A DNA stretch of 64,000 nucleotides from contig NZ_VFME01000001.1 of NCBI RefSeq assembly GCF_006714895.1, forward strand, positions 1,860,001-1,924,000. The letters are read 5' to 3'. This document shows, one piece after another, positions 44,164 through 54,093 of this stretch. The notes below the pieces were generated by a model that saw only the letters and a program-made list of their open reading frames with translations, did not search any database and had not been told where the DNA came from. Position numbers and translations under genes: made by a program. Every line of letters begins with the position of its first letter. Position 1 is the first letter of the stretch. The stretch is from Gramella sp. Hel_I_59 (GTDB lineage Bacteria > Bacteroidota > Bacteroidia > Flavobacteriales > Flavobacteriaceae).

Positions 44164-44823
44164 ATGCAGGTTCACGAACTATCCCAGAATAATTCTATCG
44201 CTAATAAATTCATAAGTCAATTGAGAGACGTACATGTGCAAAAGGACCGCATGCGCTTCCGTAGAAATATTGAGCGACTGGGAGAGATCATGTCTTATGA
44301 ACTTAGCCAGGAACTCAATTACAATAAGCAAGCGATTGAAACGCCGCTTGGAACTTCTGAAATTGCCCAGCCAGACAATGAGGTTGTGATCTGTTCTATA
44401 TTACGAGCAGGTTTGCCATTACACCAGGGAATCCTTAATTATTTTGATGATGCTGAAAATTCATTTATTTCGGCTTATAGACATCATCCCAACAATGATG
44501 AGAATTTTGAAGTTCTAGTGGAATATATGGCTTCGCCTTCTCTGGAAGGTAAAACTCTAATTCTTGCAGATCCCATGCTTGCAACGGGAAAATCTTTCGC
44601 TAATGTTTTAAAAGCAATTGCCCCGATGGGAAAACCCGCCAAAATCCATCTGGTATCTGTTATTGGCTCTTCGGAAGGGATTGAATTTTTAAAGTCAGAG
44701 TTTCCTGAAAATTCTAAACTCTGGATTGCTACGATAGATAATGAACTGGATAAAAATGGTTACATAGTTCCTGGTTTAGGTGACGCTGGAGATCTTTGTT
44801 ATGGTCAAAAACTTCAGCATTAA
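44164..44823 (+). CDS. upp: Uracil phosphoribosyltransferase
   Basis: 219 residues. Upp converts uracil and PRPP to UMP in pyrimidine salvage. The PRPP loop is LADPMLATGKSFANVLKAI, and ILRAGLPLHQGI and GYIVPGLGDAGDLCYG are the uracil-binding and flap segments. The start MQVHELSQ fits the family. Its stop overlaps the convergent tamL gene by 4 bases. Confidence 0.95.
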   Translation: MQVHELSQNNSIANKFISQLRDVHVQKDRMRFRRNIERLGEIMSYELSQELNYNKQAIETPLGTSEIAQPDNEVVICSILRAGLPLHQGILNYFDDAENSFISAYRHHPNNDENFEVLVEYMASPSLEGKTLILADPMLATGKSFANVLKAIAPMGKPAKIHLVSVIGSSEGIEFLKSEFPENSKLWIATIDNELDKNGYIVPGLGDAGDLCYGQKLQH

Positions 44824-47093
44824 AAAGGATATCCAATAGCGAAATTAAACACCGGGCTACCAAAATCATTTACCCATCTTTCACCTTGAGGCTCATTTGG
44901 ATCGTGCATTGGAAAAGCAAGGTCGAATCTTATCACGAAACTCTGGATATCGATTCTTAATCCAGCTCCTGCCCCGATTCCAAGTTCATTGATGAAATCT
45001 GATTGAAATTGACCTTGTTCTAAACCAGTTTCATCCTGAGATTTGCTGTTCCAAACATTTCCAGCATCCACAAAAAATGCACCGTTTAAATAAGTAACTA
45101 TTGGAAATCTGTATTCCGCGTTGGCTTCAATTCTAATGTTACCGGATTGGTCACGATATTGCTCACTGTCCTCTGCACCCTGAAAAGTACCTGGCCCTAG
45201 AGATCTGGTTCGAAAAGCTCTAACACTATATGGACCACCAGAAAAATATTGCTTACTAAAAGGCATTACATCTGAATTTCCATAAGGAATCCCATAACCA
45301 CCAAATAATCTTGTGGCAATTAAACTTTGATTTTCAAATCTATAGTGATAACGAAAGTCCATGTCCAGTTTAGCGTATTGGGCATAGTCCAGTCCAAAAA
45401 CTTCATCTTTGCCTTCCTCATTTTCAGAACCTATAAGGCTCATACTATTACCCGCGATATCAAAGTTCGAATTGAGGTAAAATACGTGCTTTTTCGTGGC
45501 ATCTATCATTCCATTATAGGTAAAGGAATATGTGAGACCTGCTATAAATTCCTGATCAAAACTACTTTCCAGAAGTGGGTTCTCATCCAGTATTTTTAAA
45601 AATTCCTCACTTTCATTACCGAGTCTAATAAAGTTGAGATCAATAGGATTTAATTCATGAGTGACATATCTGTTTGCATTCCAGAAATAACCAAAGGCAG
45701 CGTTTAGACTCGTAAGTGTAAATAGCTGAGCTCTCTTTAGATAATCTCCACCCAGACTTATCCTGGTTTTCGGAATATCATATCTAAAAAAGTTATTATT
45801 AAACTCTATAGGGAAAAGAAGTCGTGGTACAATTAGATCGTTACTAAGGGCAAAATTTAAAGAATTTCTTCCTGGGATTCCTCCATCACCAAGCTGAACT
45901 TCATATCCAAAATTAGCTGAGATATCCAGTCGCTCACCACCTTTAAACAGGTTTCTATTAGAAAAGGTCACTCCAAGATGTGGCCCTGCAAAATTGTTGG
46001 ATTTTGTCAAAGCCTGAAGCTCTGCTTTGATTGCACGCTTTTTTAAGGGTGAAAGAAATATATTTGCTTCAAGCAGACCAATACTATCCACGGCCAGAGT
46101 ATCTACTTCATCATACCTTATATTTACGAATTTATAAGAGCCTATAGTTCCTAATCTTCTACTAGTAGCTCTTGAAGCTTCCGGACTAAAATTATCTCCT
46201 GTTTCAATAAGCAGGTATGGATCTAGATACTTTGGTTTAAAGAACAGTTCATCCTGTAAGTAGTTCTTATCCTTGAAGCGTTTATAATTATTGGTAACGC
46301 TATCTTCATCTACATTGTAGTTAGCATACACATTTACGTTTGAGATCCTGTAAGGAATAACAGATTTTGCGGGAACATCCTTCTTAAGTCTAAGAAATAG
46401 ATCAAATTTTTTCTTATCGTATTGATTGGTATCGGCTTCAAAAATTAAAAAGCCGGGATTGAAGTTGTAATATCCTTCACCTTTAAGAAAAAGATCTATA
46501 CGTTCTCTCTCCAATTTTAACTTCGGAAGATCAAATCTCATCCCATCTTCCAGCAGCGTCTTTTCCAGGTTGCTTTTGATCTCGCGATACACTAATAATG
46601 TATCATTATCTAGTTGATATGTGGCCATAGTATAAGGCTCTGGCACATTAAGATCATAATTTACAGAAGCTGTTTTAGCATCTTCATCTTTTATTTCTTC
46701 TGAAGTTACATTCGAATAAAAGAAACCTCTGTTTTCCAATCTATTCAGAAGTAATTCTTCCGTGTTTTCAAGATCAACATCGGAAAGATACACCGGTTCC
46801 TCTCCTAATTTTTTATTTAAAAATTTATTGATGATTCCCGGCTTTTCGCGTTGTGCTTTATAGTGAAAGTAAAGTCCCGGTCTCATTCCCAGGATTTGCG
46901 CGTTCGGCTCTGGTCTAAGAACACTTTGCAATTCAGTTTTTAATTGTGGTTCCTCCTTAATTACGGAATCAGATTCTATACTGATCTCAGCACCGGTATA
47001 AAGTAATTCCTCTTCAGGGATGAATTTTTCCACGCTGCAGGACTGAAACAGTGCTACAGCTATTAATATGATTACTGAAATTCTAATTTTCAT
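44820..47093 (-). CDS. TamL: lipoprotein-type TamA/BamA-family outer-membrane protein
   Basis: 757 residues. Unlike Proteobacterial TamA it begins with a lipobox (ALFQ-SCSVEK), the TamL form known in Bacteroidota. POTRA-like repeats occupy about residues 20-330 and a 16-strand barrel the rest, with the late SGGPYSVRAFRTRSLGPG motif and terminal aromatic FNFAIGYPF. With TamB it inserts or exports outer-membrane proteins or lipids. Its start overlaps the end of tamB by 11 bases, indicating one translation unit. Confidence 0.9.
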   Translation of the reverse strand: MKIRISVIILIAVALFQSCSVEKFIPEEELLYTGAEISIESDSVIKEEPQLKTELQSVLRPEPNAQILGMRPGLYFHYKAQREKPGIINKFLNKKLGEEPVYLSDVDLENTEELLLNRLENRGFFYSNVTSEEIKDEDAKTASVNYDLNVPEPYTMATYQLDNDTLLVYREIKSNLEKTLLEDGMRFDLPKLKLERERIDLFLKGEGYYNFNPGFLIFEADTNQYDKKKFDLFLRLKKDVPAKSVIPYRISNVNVYANYNVDEDSVTNNYKRFKDKNYLQDELFFKPKYLDPYLLIETGDNFSPEASRATSRRLGTIGSYKFVNIRYDEVDTLAVDSIGLLEANIFLSPLKKRAIKAELQALTKSNNFAGPHLGVTFSNRNLFKGGERLDISANFGYEVQLGDGGIPGRNSLNFALSNDLIVPRLLFPIEFNNNFFRYDIPKTRISLGGDYLKRAQLFTLTSLNAAFGYFWNANRYVTHELNPIDLNFIRLGNESEEFLKILDENPLLESSFDQEFIAGLTYSFTYNGMIDATKKHVFYLNSNFDIAGNSMSLIGSENEEGKDEVFGLDYAQYAKLDMDFRYHYRFENQSLIATRLFGGYGIPYGNSDVMPFSKQYFSGGPYSVRAFRTRSLGPGTFQGAEDSEQYRDQSGNIRIEANAEYRFPIVTYLNGAFFVDAGNVWNSKSQDETGLEQGQFQSDFINELGIGAGAGLRIDIQSFVIRFDLAFPMHDPNEPQGERWVNDFGSPVFNFAIGYPF

Positions 47094-50000
47094 CTTCTGT
47101 GCTTTCTGTACCTTCTGTACCTTCTGAACTTTCTGTTTCTTCAGGTTCTTTCTTTTCCTTCTTTACTTCTTCCATCACCGCCTTTTCAAACATGTTCTTG
47201 AACTTGTTGAATTCTTTGGTGAAAATTAAGGAAATACCACTCACTACCAACTGCCCGTCGATCACATTTTCATACTGACTTCTACTGAAACCTTTCAATC
47301 TCCAGATACCATTCTCATCAAGAAGATATGATATACTTACATTTCCAATAACCGGGCTTGCCTCCTGCCCTGCCTGGTTTCCTCCCTGAATGTCTACGGC
47401 ACTTCCCACTTCTACGATCAACCTATCCTTAAGGAATGCTTTCTGAGCACTAATATCTAATTGCGTACGATCCTGAGGACCATTATCACCCTGGTAATCT
47501 GTATAACTATCAAGATTAAAATTCAATTGTAGTCCGCTGTTTCCAAGTACTTTACTTGATAACATGTTTAACTGGTCTGATAAAGCACTATTCAGGTTAT
47601 CTCTGGCAACATCCATGGTACCACCACCGGCACCTGTACTTCCGCCTTCCGGAAAGAACCTGTTTAAAACCAGTAATGAAAATACCTGCTTGTTCAATTC
47701 CTGTTCCTGGCTGTTCAACTGCTGAACTCTGTTATATATATTTCCGCCAATTGCACCACGTTCATCTTCTGGCATATCTAATCCAAAGGAAATTTTTGGC
47801 GCCATAAGATCTCCATCTACATTAAGATATACTAGAAATGGTAATTCTTGCCGGTACTTGTCTGCTGATCCTTCATCAACAGCTGTAAGTGTAGATGACA
47901 TTAATGAGGAAGCCGATGTTTCAACATTGTATATAGCTCTTACATCCAGTTGGGCATCAAAAGGATCACCAGCCCAGGAAACACGACTTCCATCAGCGAT
48001 ATCGAATCTCCTTTTAACAAGGTTATAGAGACTCATTTCATAGTAACCATCGTTGATATTGTATATTCCGGTAAGGGCTGTTCTACCGTTTGGATACATA
48101 TTAAAGATTAGATCTCCTTCTCCCTGAACCTGGAAAATATCACCAGTTTCCTGGTTGATAATGACATTAAATTTTGCTCCTTCATTTACGGTCAGCCTGG
48201 TAAAAATATCATAACCAGAAACTACATAGCTTTCTTCTTCAGTTTCAGTTAGAATATCGTTAGGATTTTCCTTATTCACAAAAATAACGATCCCATCCCT
48301 TTCCTTCATTTGAAGTTCGGTTTCCGGTACTACATAAGTAAGATTTGTACTTTTTCGTACATCAACATTCATCGTGACTTTCGGTAAAGTAAGATCACCC
48401 TTTATTTGTGCATCTACATCAACAACCGCTGTTCCGTAGAAAAGGTCATTATCCTCTTCAGTAGAATTAATAAGTTTAAAGTTTGTTGCCTGTACATCGA
48501 GATCAAATCCTGGGTTTAAAAAGGTTGGAGTAGTGACTTCTCCATTGACCACGATCGAATTACTTTCAGAGTCAACGATCTCAAAATTATTAAAATAAAC
48601 ACCCTGATTATCCATTTCAAGCTGCTCATCTGGCAAGGTAAATTGAGAATCGAGCATCGCAATGTTAAAGGAAGCAGCGTCAAACTGCAGATTTCCTTCA
48701 TAAACGGGCTCTAATAGAGTTCCGTTAAGTTTGAAATTTCCACTGAAGCTTCCATCGGCATTTTTGATCTCTCCCTGAGAGAAACCTTCCAGGGCAGTCA
48801 TACGGATTTCATTTAAATCAAGATTTAGATCCAGTTTTGCTGAAGGTTCAGCAGCGATATAAGATCCAACAAGATCCAGGTCGATCTCCCCACCTTTCAT
48901 CGCCATTTCGAAATCATACTGACTAAATCCAGAAGAGTTCCCCTGTAAACTTAGAGTTCCCATATCTACACCCAGCATAGATAGTTTGTTAATTTGCATA
49001 TCTGCCAGGATACCGGTCTCTCCAAAAGGTTCTTCATATACGATGTTCCCGTTCACCTGACCCTGTGCGAGCTTCTCTTCTGGATTAAGATAACTTAACA
49101 GTGCAGCTAACTTAAAGTTTTTAAAGTCAAGGCTCAGGTGTTCTTTTTCAACACCGGGTTTATCGTTGCTTATGCGCATTTCCTGATCTTCTCTAAACAA
49201 TCTAAAATTCTGGAAATTCAGGTAACCCGTATCAAAACTCAACATATTCGAATCCTCTATTTGCCAGGGATTACCATTTAAAATCAGGTCCTTGTTATCA
49301 ATATGAAATTGTAAGGTATCACCCTGGAAATTTAACTGTGAAGTAGCGTGAACAACCTGGGTAGTATCATAAACTGAAGTGAATTCAAGATTCAATTTTC
49401 TATTTTGAACATCACCTCCAATGATGGTACGCTTTATAGCTAGCGGACCGGTATTTAATTCTTTAAATGCGAACTCAAAATTTAGATCCTTAGGATTTGA
49501 CCTTAGATCTAGTTTTAAACTATCTATTTCACTATTGAAGTAATTCACAAATGGAATATCCACATTGGCATCCAACCTTCTTTCAGATTCTGCAAAGTCC
49601 ACATCTATATTAACCGTATCCAGCTTCTGAAGATTGAGAAGGAAGACTTCTGTTAGTATTGGTGCTTCACTGATCTTCGCATTGATCTTCATATTAACAG
49701 GGTTGAAAATAGAGTCCTCCTGATAATTTTCTGTAATATATCTTTTGAAATGTCGGTCTATGGCTGCTGAAAAGGCTGCAGGTGTTGCATTAGATTTAAG
49801 GTCAAGGTTCAGGATTCTGTTTTTTATGTCTACGGAAGTAGTATCCTGTCTTACAAACGCATCTGCTTTAAAGCTACCTAATAAATAAGCTTTGTTATTA
49901 TATACCGCTACGCCATCAATGATCTCTGCTTCGAGTTCATATTCCGAAGAATTTCCTTCAAACCAGCCCTGTAATTCGAATGCGGCTTTAATTGTCTTTT

Positions 50001-52122
50001 GAGTGATTCCCAGAGCTTCCAGATCTGCACCATCCAGGTATAAACTAAAATCTACTCTTGGAGAAACAGAATCAAGTGCAACATCTAATTGCGCTTCCAT
50101 GTCCAGATTTGAGTCCTGATACATTAGGTTGATAGGTCCCTTTCCGTTTTCGAGTTCCCCGGTTATATCAATCTGTCTGAATTCGTATCCGTTATATGTA
50201 AAACTTTCTATCGTTGAATCAAGACTCGCATTAAGATCTGCTACAGAATTTCCACTTCCGGTAAGTTTGATATCTATTTGCAAATCGCCAAGGGCATCAT
50301 TTTGAAGTAATCTTCCTAGAGATATTCCATCACCCTGAACTTCTGCATCAAAAGCGATCTGGTCTCCAAATTCAAAGTTCCCATCCACGTTGATATTACC
50401 ATCGGTAGTAGCGATCTTAGCATTCGTGCTAACCTTTTCCATATTACCTTTAAAACTTCCATTGATACTGATCTTTTCTGGAATCTGCATCCCAAGATCA
50501 GCTTCGCTTACAAAATTTTGAAGATCTTTTCGAGTGGAAGAAAGTCGAACATTTGGAAGGTTAAAACTTAAGCTTTCTGGGTCCTGCGCATTTACGATAC
50601 TTCCGCTACCCTTAATATTTGTATTTCTCCAGCGTAAATTTAAATTAGCCAGGTTTAGATTATCAACTTTCCCATTTATAGAAAGATTTCCTTTTACAGG
50701 TGATTTTGCGAGGTTTTTCAAATATTCGTTCTCTCTAAGATCTGGTTGAAATCTGAAAAATTCGCCCAGCTCTAGATTTATGTTTGAAAGATCAGCCTGT
50801 AAAGTGGCATTTCCTGGATCTTTCATCAATGCATCCAGGTCATTGTACTTAAGCTGTAAATCTCCGTTGAAACTGTTACCAATTCCGTCGAAAGTAATGT
50901 CTGTGATTTTTATCTGATCTTTGGTAAGTTCTGCTTTAAGATTGAATTGATCTATCTCAATCCCTGAAGCTTCAGTAAAATTAAATTCAGAAATATTTAA
51001 ACTTGCATTTTCAGGTGCGTAAGAAATATTAGAGGCTTGTAAGTCAAGGTCTTTAATATCCAGGATATCAGGATTGAAAGTTCCTTTCTTGACCTGAGAA
51101 TCGTTCATGCGGTAAAGAATGTTATTATTTGCAAGGTCTATCTCATCAATATTAATCTTCCATACGGGCCACGCAAAAGCTTCAGTAGTACTCCCCTGCT
51201 CATCTATTGTTGCTGAAGTAGTATTTTGCTGTAGTTCAAGTATAATATCTGAATTATGAAGTTTCAGCAATTCAGAAGAGATAATGCTATCCTTTAAATT
51301 GAAATTCGACTGACTTGTTTCCAGCAATTTAATTTTCATTTCTGCTGAAATAGAATCGGGACTAGAATTGTAACTGGCTCGAACGTCACTAAAGTTTAAT
51401 TTTCTCACTTCAAAAACAGGTGCGGGACTTGTTTCACCTTCAGAAGGAGGAAAAGGCTTCGTTTGATTATAGGTGACCTGCGCGTTATTTAAAATAGCTT
51501 CTTCGACTACAAAAGCCATGTTGGTAAGGTCTGTTTCAGCAAAAGAAAGTTGAAGTTCACTGAATTTTGCCTTGGTATCTATACCACTCACCTTATCTAT
51601 GTAATCGACATCAAAATCTTTCAGATCAAATTCCCCAAGAGATATCTGCATACTTGAACTAGTCGTATCTGCCGGCGTGCTTGCAGTTTGTGTGGTATCT
51701 GAAGCAAATGCCTTCATTAGAACTTCATAGTTAAATCCTGTAATAGAATCTTCCCGAATAATATTAGCACGAACACGACGAGCTTCCAAAGCGTCCAGAC
51801 TGAATCCATTTCCTTTTATTAATGGCATAAAAGGGATATTCGCAGTTATATGTTCACTATATATAATGGTATCGCCATCTGGATGTTCGATATAAAGATC
51901 ATCAACTTCAATATTACCATTAAATTGAATATAGATCCTTTCCAGATTGATCTTTGCGCCACTCTTCTCTTCTATGGAGGATATAAACTTGTCTTTAATA
52001 ATATTCTGTCCCCAGGGACTTCTTACGAATAGAAGGATAAGAATCAACAAAATGAGAATCCCCAGAAAGATCTTTCCAATTATTTTTAAAATCTTGATAA
52101 AGCGTGCTTTGGCTGTGCTCAA
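47083..52122 (-). CDS. tamB: TamB translocation and assembly module protein
   Basis: 1679 residues, the longest gene in the window. An N-terminal membrane anchor (about 13-30, IGKIFLGILILLILILLFV) is followed by a giant beta-taco of repeated short strands and a C-terminal DUF490 domain (about 1240-1640) with TYVVPETELQMKERDGIVIFVN and VGSAVDIQGGNQAGQEASPVIGNVSISYLL. It spans the periplasm between inner-membrane anchor and TamL. The tail is an acidic repeat of Ser, Glu and Thr. The -7 element at 52145-52152 likely drives tamB and tamL together. Confidence 0.93.
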   Translation of the reverse strand: MSTAKARFIKILKIIGKIFLGILILLILILLFVRSPWGQNIIKDKFISSIEEKSGAKINLERIYIQFNGNIEVDDLYIEHPDGDTIIYSEHITANIPFMPLIKGNGFSLDALEARRVRANIIREDSITGFNYEVLMKAFASDTTQTASTPADTTSSSMQISLGEFDLKDFDVDYIDKVSGIDTKAKFSELQLSFAETDLTNMAFVVEEAILNNAQVTYNQTKPFPPSEGETSPAPVFEVRKLNFSDVRASYNSSPDSISAEMKIKLLETSQSNFNLKDSIISSELLKLHNSDIILELQQNTTSATIDEQGSTTEAFAWPVWKINIDEIDLANNNILYRMNDSQVKKGTFNPDILDIKDLDLQASNISYAPENASLNISEFNFTEASGIEIDQFNLKAELTKDQIKITDITFDGIGNSFNGDLQLKYNDLDALMKDPGNATLQADLSNINLELGEFFRFQPDLRENEYLKNLAKSPVKGNLSINGKVDNLNLANLNLRWRNTNIKGSGSIVNAQDPESLSFNLPNVRLSSTRKDLQNFVSEADLGMQIPEKISINGSFKGNMEKVSTNAKIATTDGNINVDGNFEFGDQIAFDAEVQGDGISLGRLLQNDALGDLQIDIKLTGSGNSVADLNASLDSTIESFTYNGYEFRQIDITGELENGKGPINLMYQDSNLDMEAQLDVALDSVSPRVDFSLYLDGADLEALGITQKTIKAAFELQGWFEGNSSEYELEAEIIDGVAVYNNKAYLLGSFKADAFVRQDTTSVDIKNRILNLDLKSNATPAAFSAAIDRHFKRYITENYQEDSIFNPVNMKINAKISEAPILTEVFLLNLQKLDTVNIDVDFAESERRLDANVDIPFVNYFNSEIDSLKLDLRSNPKDLNFEFAFKELNTGPLAIKRTIIGGDVQNRKLNLEFTSVYDTTQVVHATSQLNFQGDTLQFHIDNKDLILNGNPWQIEDSNMLSFDTGYLNFQNFRLFREDQEMRISNDKPGVEKEHLSLDFKNFKLAALLSYLNPEEKLAQGQVNGNIVYEEPFGETGILADMQINKLSMLGVDMGTLSLQGNSSGFSQYDFEMAMKGGEIDLDLVGSYIAAEPSAKLDLNLDLNEIRMTALEGFSQGEIKNADGSFSGNFKLNGTLLEPVYEGNLQFDAASFNIAMLDSQFTLPDEQLEMDNQGVYFNNFEIVDSESNSIVVNGEVTTPTFLNPGFDLDVQATNFKLINSTEEDNDLFYGTAVVDVDAQIKGDLTLPKVTMNVDVRKSTNLTYVVPETELQMKERDGIVIFVNKENPNDILTETEEESYVVSGYDIFTRLTVNEGAKFNVIINQETGDIFQVQGEGDLIFNMYPNGRTALTGIYNINDGYYEMSLYNLVKRRFDIADGSRVSWAGDPFDAQLDVRAIYNVETSASSLMSSTLTAVDEGSADKYRQELPFLVYLNVDGDLMAPKISFGLDMPEDERGAIGGNIYNRVQQLNSQEQELNKQVFSLLVLNRFFPEGGSTGAGGGTMDVARDNLNSALSDQLNMLSSKVLGNSGLQLNFNLDSYTDYQGDNGPQDRTQLDISAQKAFLKDRLIVEVGSAVDIQGGNQAGQEASPVIGNVSISYLLDENGIWRLKGFSRSQYENVIDGQLVVSGISLIFTKEFNKFKNMFEKAVMEEVKKEKKEPEETESSEGTEGTESTEDEN

Positions 52123-52541
52123 AAAACTGAATTTTAGAAGTTTCCAAAGTTATCGTTTAGATGTATTACCGCGAAGGTATTGTGGTAAGTTTACTAATAA
52201 ACTTCTGTTAAATGTCTAAGGAAAGTGCATAGGCAGCTACTCAATCTGGAGCTGAATAACCTTAAGTTGTAGAAATTGTCAACAATTTGGAGTGATTATC
52301 TACACAATTAAACTATGAATCTATTACCCAAATTCAGGAGATCCTGGTATTCAAATTCATTTGATATTCGAAACCGAAAAACTTCAAACCTCTTGTTTTT
52401 CAGCGACTAAGCTATTGTAGTCACTAATTTTGAGAATGAAATATCAGGAGCAGAAAGCAGCACCAAAATTTCTTATGGCATTATTGTAGCAAGAGGTGAA
52501 AAGTATTAACTAAATAAGAATACTAAGAACTAAACTAAATT
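52123..52541. other. Intergenic region between tamB and the OmpA lipoprotein gene
   Basis: 419 bases. It holds the tamB promoter element and, at 52315-52509 on the plus strand, a frame of 31 codons from an ATG, one TAA at 52408-52410, then 32 more open codons ending in TAA; the second half reads like a protein tail (ISGAESSTKISYGIIVARGE). This may be a decayed gene or chance. Nothing else is recognised. Confidence 0.3.
52145..52152 (-). promoter_or_regulatory. Putative -7 promoter element for the tamB-tamL operon
   Basis: The minus strand reads TAACTTTG, an exact TAnnTTTG match, 22 bases before the tamB start. The same octamer precedes mutS2 and the oxygenase operon. Confidence 0.45.
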
Positions 52542-53390
52542 ATGAGAAAAGTAATCACAGCTACCGTATTAACCGCAGGTCTTTTGACCTCATGTGTTTC
52601 TAAAAAGAAATATGTTGAATTAGAAGGACAACTTAATGATACAAGAAGTACACTTCAAAAAACGCAGGTTGAGAAAGAAGAAATTGAAGAAAAGTACGCA
52701 CGTATAGAAGAACGTGTTGCTGATTATAATTCCAAGATCAATTCTCTTAGAACGGAGAATGAAGGAATGATGGAAATGAATGATCTCACCGTAATGTCTA
52801 AAAAGACAAAAGAGAAAATGAAATCCACTATTGCTAAGATCGATCCTGAAAAAGTTAAAGGAGCAGAAACTTTAGAGGATAGTATAAACCTTGCGGTTTC
52901 TTATAATCTTAAGCAGAATATTTCTGAAGGTGCTGATGCAGATGATATTGATATCAATGTAGATGAAACAGTTGTGATGATCAATGTATCAGATAAATTA
53001 TTATTTGGTAGCGGAAGTTACAGGGTTACAAAAGAAGCTCAGCCACTCCTGAAGAAATTAGCTGAAGTAATTAACAGCGAACCAGCTATGGAAGTTATGA
53101 TCGAAGGTCATACCGATGATAGAACTATGGTAAAAGAATCCTACCTTCAGGATAACTGGGATCTAAGTGTTCGAAGAGCAACTTCTATCGTGAGAATTTT
53201 GCAGGATAAATATAATGTAGAGCCTTCAAAATTAATTGCTGCCGGAAGAAGTAGTTACCAGCCATTAGTTGATAATACTAATAAGGACAATATGGCTAAA
53301 AACAGAAGAACCCGAATCGTAATTATCCCTAATCTGGATAAATTCTTTGCAATGCTGGAATCTGATGGGACTATGGCTGATACTGAATAG
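52542..53390 (+). CDS. OmpA-family lipoprotein with coiled-coil N-terminus
   Basis: 282 residues. Lipobox LLTS-C at about residue 18. A coiled coil (about 25-115) is followed by an OmpA domain (about 155-265) with VMIEGHTDDRTMVKESYLQ, VRRATSIVRIL and KNRRTRIVIIP. It should link the outer membrane to peptidoglycan. Shares the domain but not the glycine zipper with the 14485-15189 lipoprotein. Followed by a strong UUCG terminator. Confidence 0.92.
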   Translation: MRKVITATVLTAGLLTSCVSKKKYVELEGQLNDTRSTLQKTQVEKEEIEEKYARIEERVADYNSKINSLRTENEGMMEMNDLTVMSKKTKEKMKSTIAKIDPEKVKGAETLEDSINLAVSYNLKQNISEGADADDIDINVDETVVMINVSDKLLFGSGSYRVTKEAQPLLKKLAEVINSEPAMEVMIEGHTDDRTMVKESYLQDNWDLSVRRATSIVRILQDKYNVEPSKLIAAGRSSYQPLVDNTNKDNMAKNRRTRIVIIPNLDKFFAMLESDGTMADTE

Positions 53391-53415
53391 ATCTTCTATA
53401 TAAATGCATGTTATA

Positions 53416-53442
53416 GAAAGAGAGCTTCGGCTCTCTTTTTTT
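53416..53442 (+). terminator. UUCG-tetraloop terminator of the OmpA lipoprotein gene
   Basis: AAAGAGAGC at 53417-53425, TTCG loop, GCTCTCTTT at 53430-53438, then T-run: a perfect 9-bp Rho-independent terminator with an extra-stable tetraloop. Confidence 0.9.
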
Positions 53443-53520
53443 ATTTCCGTTAACTGTAGATTAACTTCCTGTTCACGGTATCTCCGCATATCGCTTCGTA
53501 TATTTCATAAAACTGAAATT

Positions 53521-53844
53521 ATGAAAAAAGTAAAGACAGAATCCAGTAGTTCGAAATTAGTACAGTCAGATAAAAAAGATTTACCATACAATCCTGAGAT
53601 CACAAAAGAGGATAAAGAAGCCCTGAATGAGAAAGGTAGAAGTATGAATAAAGGACAGGATAAGGATCTTGATAAAAAAGAGCACGTAGATTTTACGCCC
53701 GATGAACTTGACATTCCAGCGAGTAACGATACGAAACTAGAAGACAAAACAGAATTGGTAGATGAGGAAAATATGCAATTCAATAAGAAGGGCGCTAAAG
53801 GGGAAAATGAGAAATCAGGTGAAAACTTAAGTTCTTCTAATTAA
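53521..53844 (+). CDS. Hydrophilic protein of unknown function
   Basis: 107 residues from the ATG at 53521; the frame continues upstream through the terminator of the previous gene, which cannot be coding. Lys, Asp, Glu, Ser and Asn dominate, without a hydrophobic core, so it is probably disordered. LPYNPEITKEDKEALNEKGRSMNKGQDKDLDKK, which is longer than one motif, sits in the middle (about 23-52). Similar hydrophilic proteins occur in other Flavobacteriaceae. No motif supports a function. A strong hairpin terminator follows. Confidence 0.65.
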   Translation: MKKVKTESSSSKLVQSDKKDLPYNPEITKEDKEALNEKGRSMNKGQDKDLDKKEHVDFTPDELDIPASNDTKLEDKTELVDEENMQFNKKGAKGENEKSGENLSSSN

Positions 53845-53866
53845 TATTTATCTAGTTACATAAAAA

Positions 53867-53894
53867 AACCGCTGCTTGTCAGCGGTTTTTTTTG
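53867..53894. terminator. Hairpin terminator after the hydrophilic protein gene
   Basis: AACCGCTG at 53867-53874, loop CTTGT, CAGCGGTT at 53880-53887, with A-run before and T-run after, so it works on either strand. Confidence 0.87.
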
Positions 53895-53898
53895 TTTT

Positions 53899-54093
53899 AT
53901 GAGCAGTAAAAAGAAAGATTTTAAGTTTAGGACTCTAATTGCAAACAACGTTGTAATTACCCCCTTGCAGTAGCAAAAACTCGAGCTCAAATCTACTGCT
54001 ACTTATGAATTTGAAATCGAAGTATCAGAATACGGAGATATAGAAGATGCTGTTGAATTTAATCTTGAGAAACAAACAGAATTACAGAACTAG
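53899..54093 (+). pseudogene. Small gene interrupted by an in-frame amber codon
   Basis: From ATG 53899 the frame reads MSSKKKDFKFRTLIANN and continues to TAG at 53971-53973 (codon 25). The same frame then stays open for 39 more codons (KSTATYEFEIEVSEYGDIED) to TAG at 54091-54093. The two halves together give a 64-codon unit whose composition is protein-like. Its terminal TAG shares four bases with the stop of the convergent GreA-type gene, the same arrangement as the convergent intact pairs here. Nonsense-mutated pseudogene is the simplest reading; suppression or an assembly error is possible. Function unknown. Confidence 0.45.

Noticed and set aside
53404..53520. N-terminal extension of the hydrophilic gene starting at 53404
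   Set aside because: It would run through the UUCG terminator hairpin of the OmpA gene; the ATG at 53521 is better.
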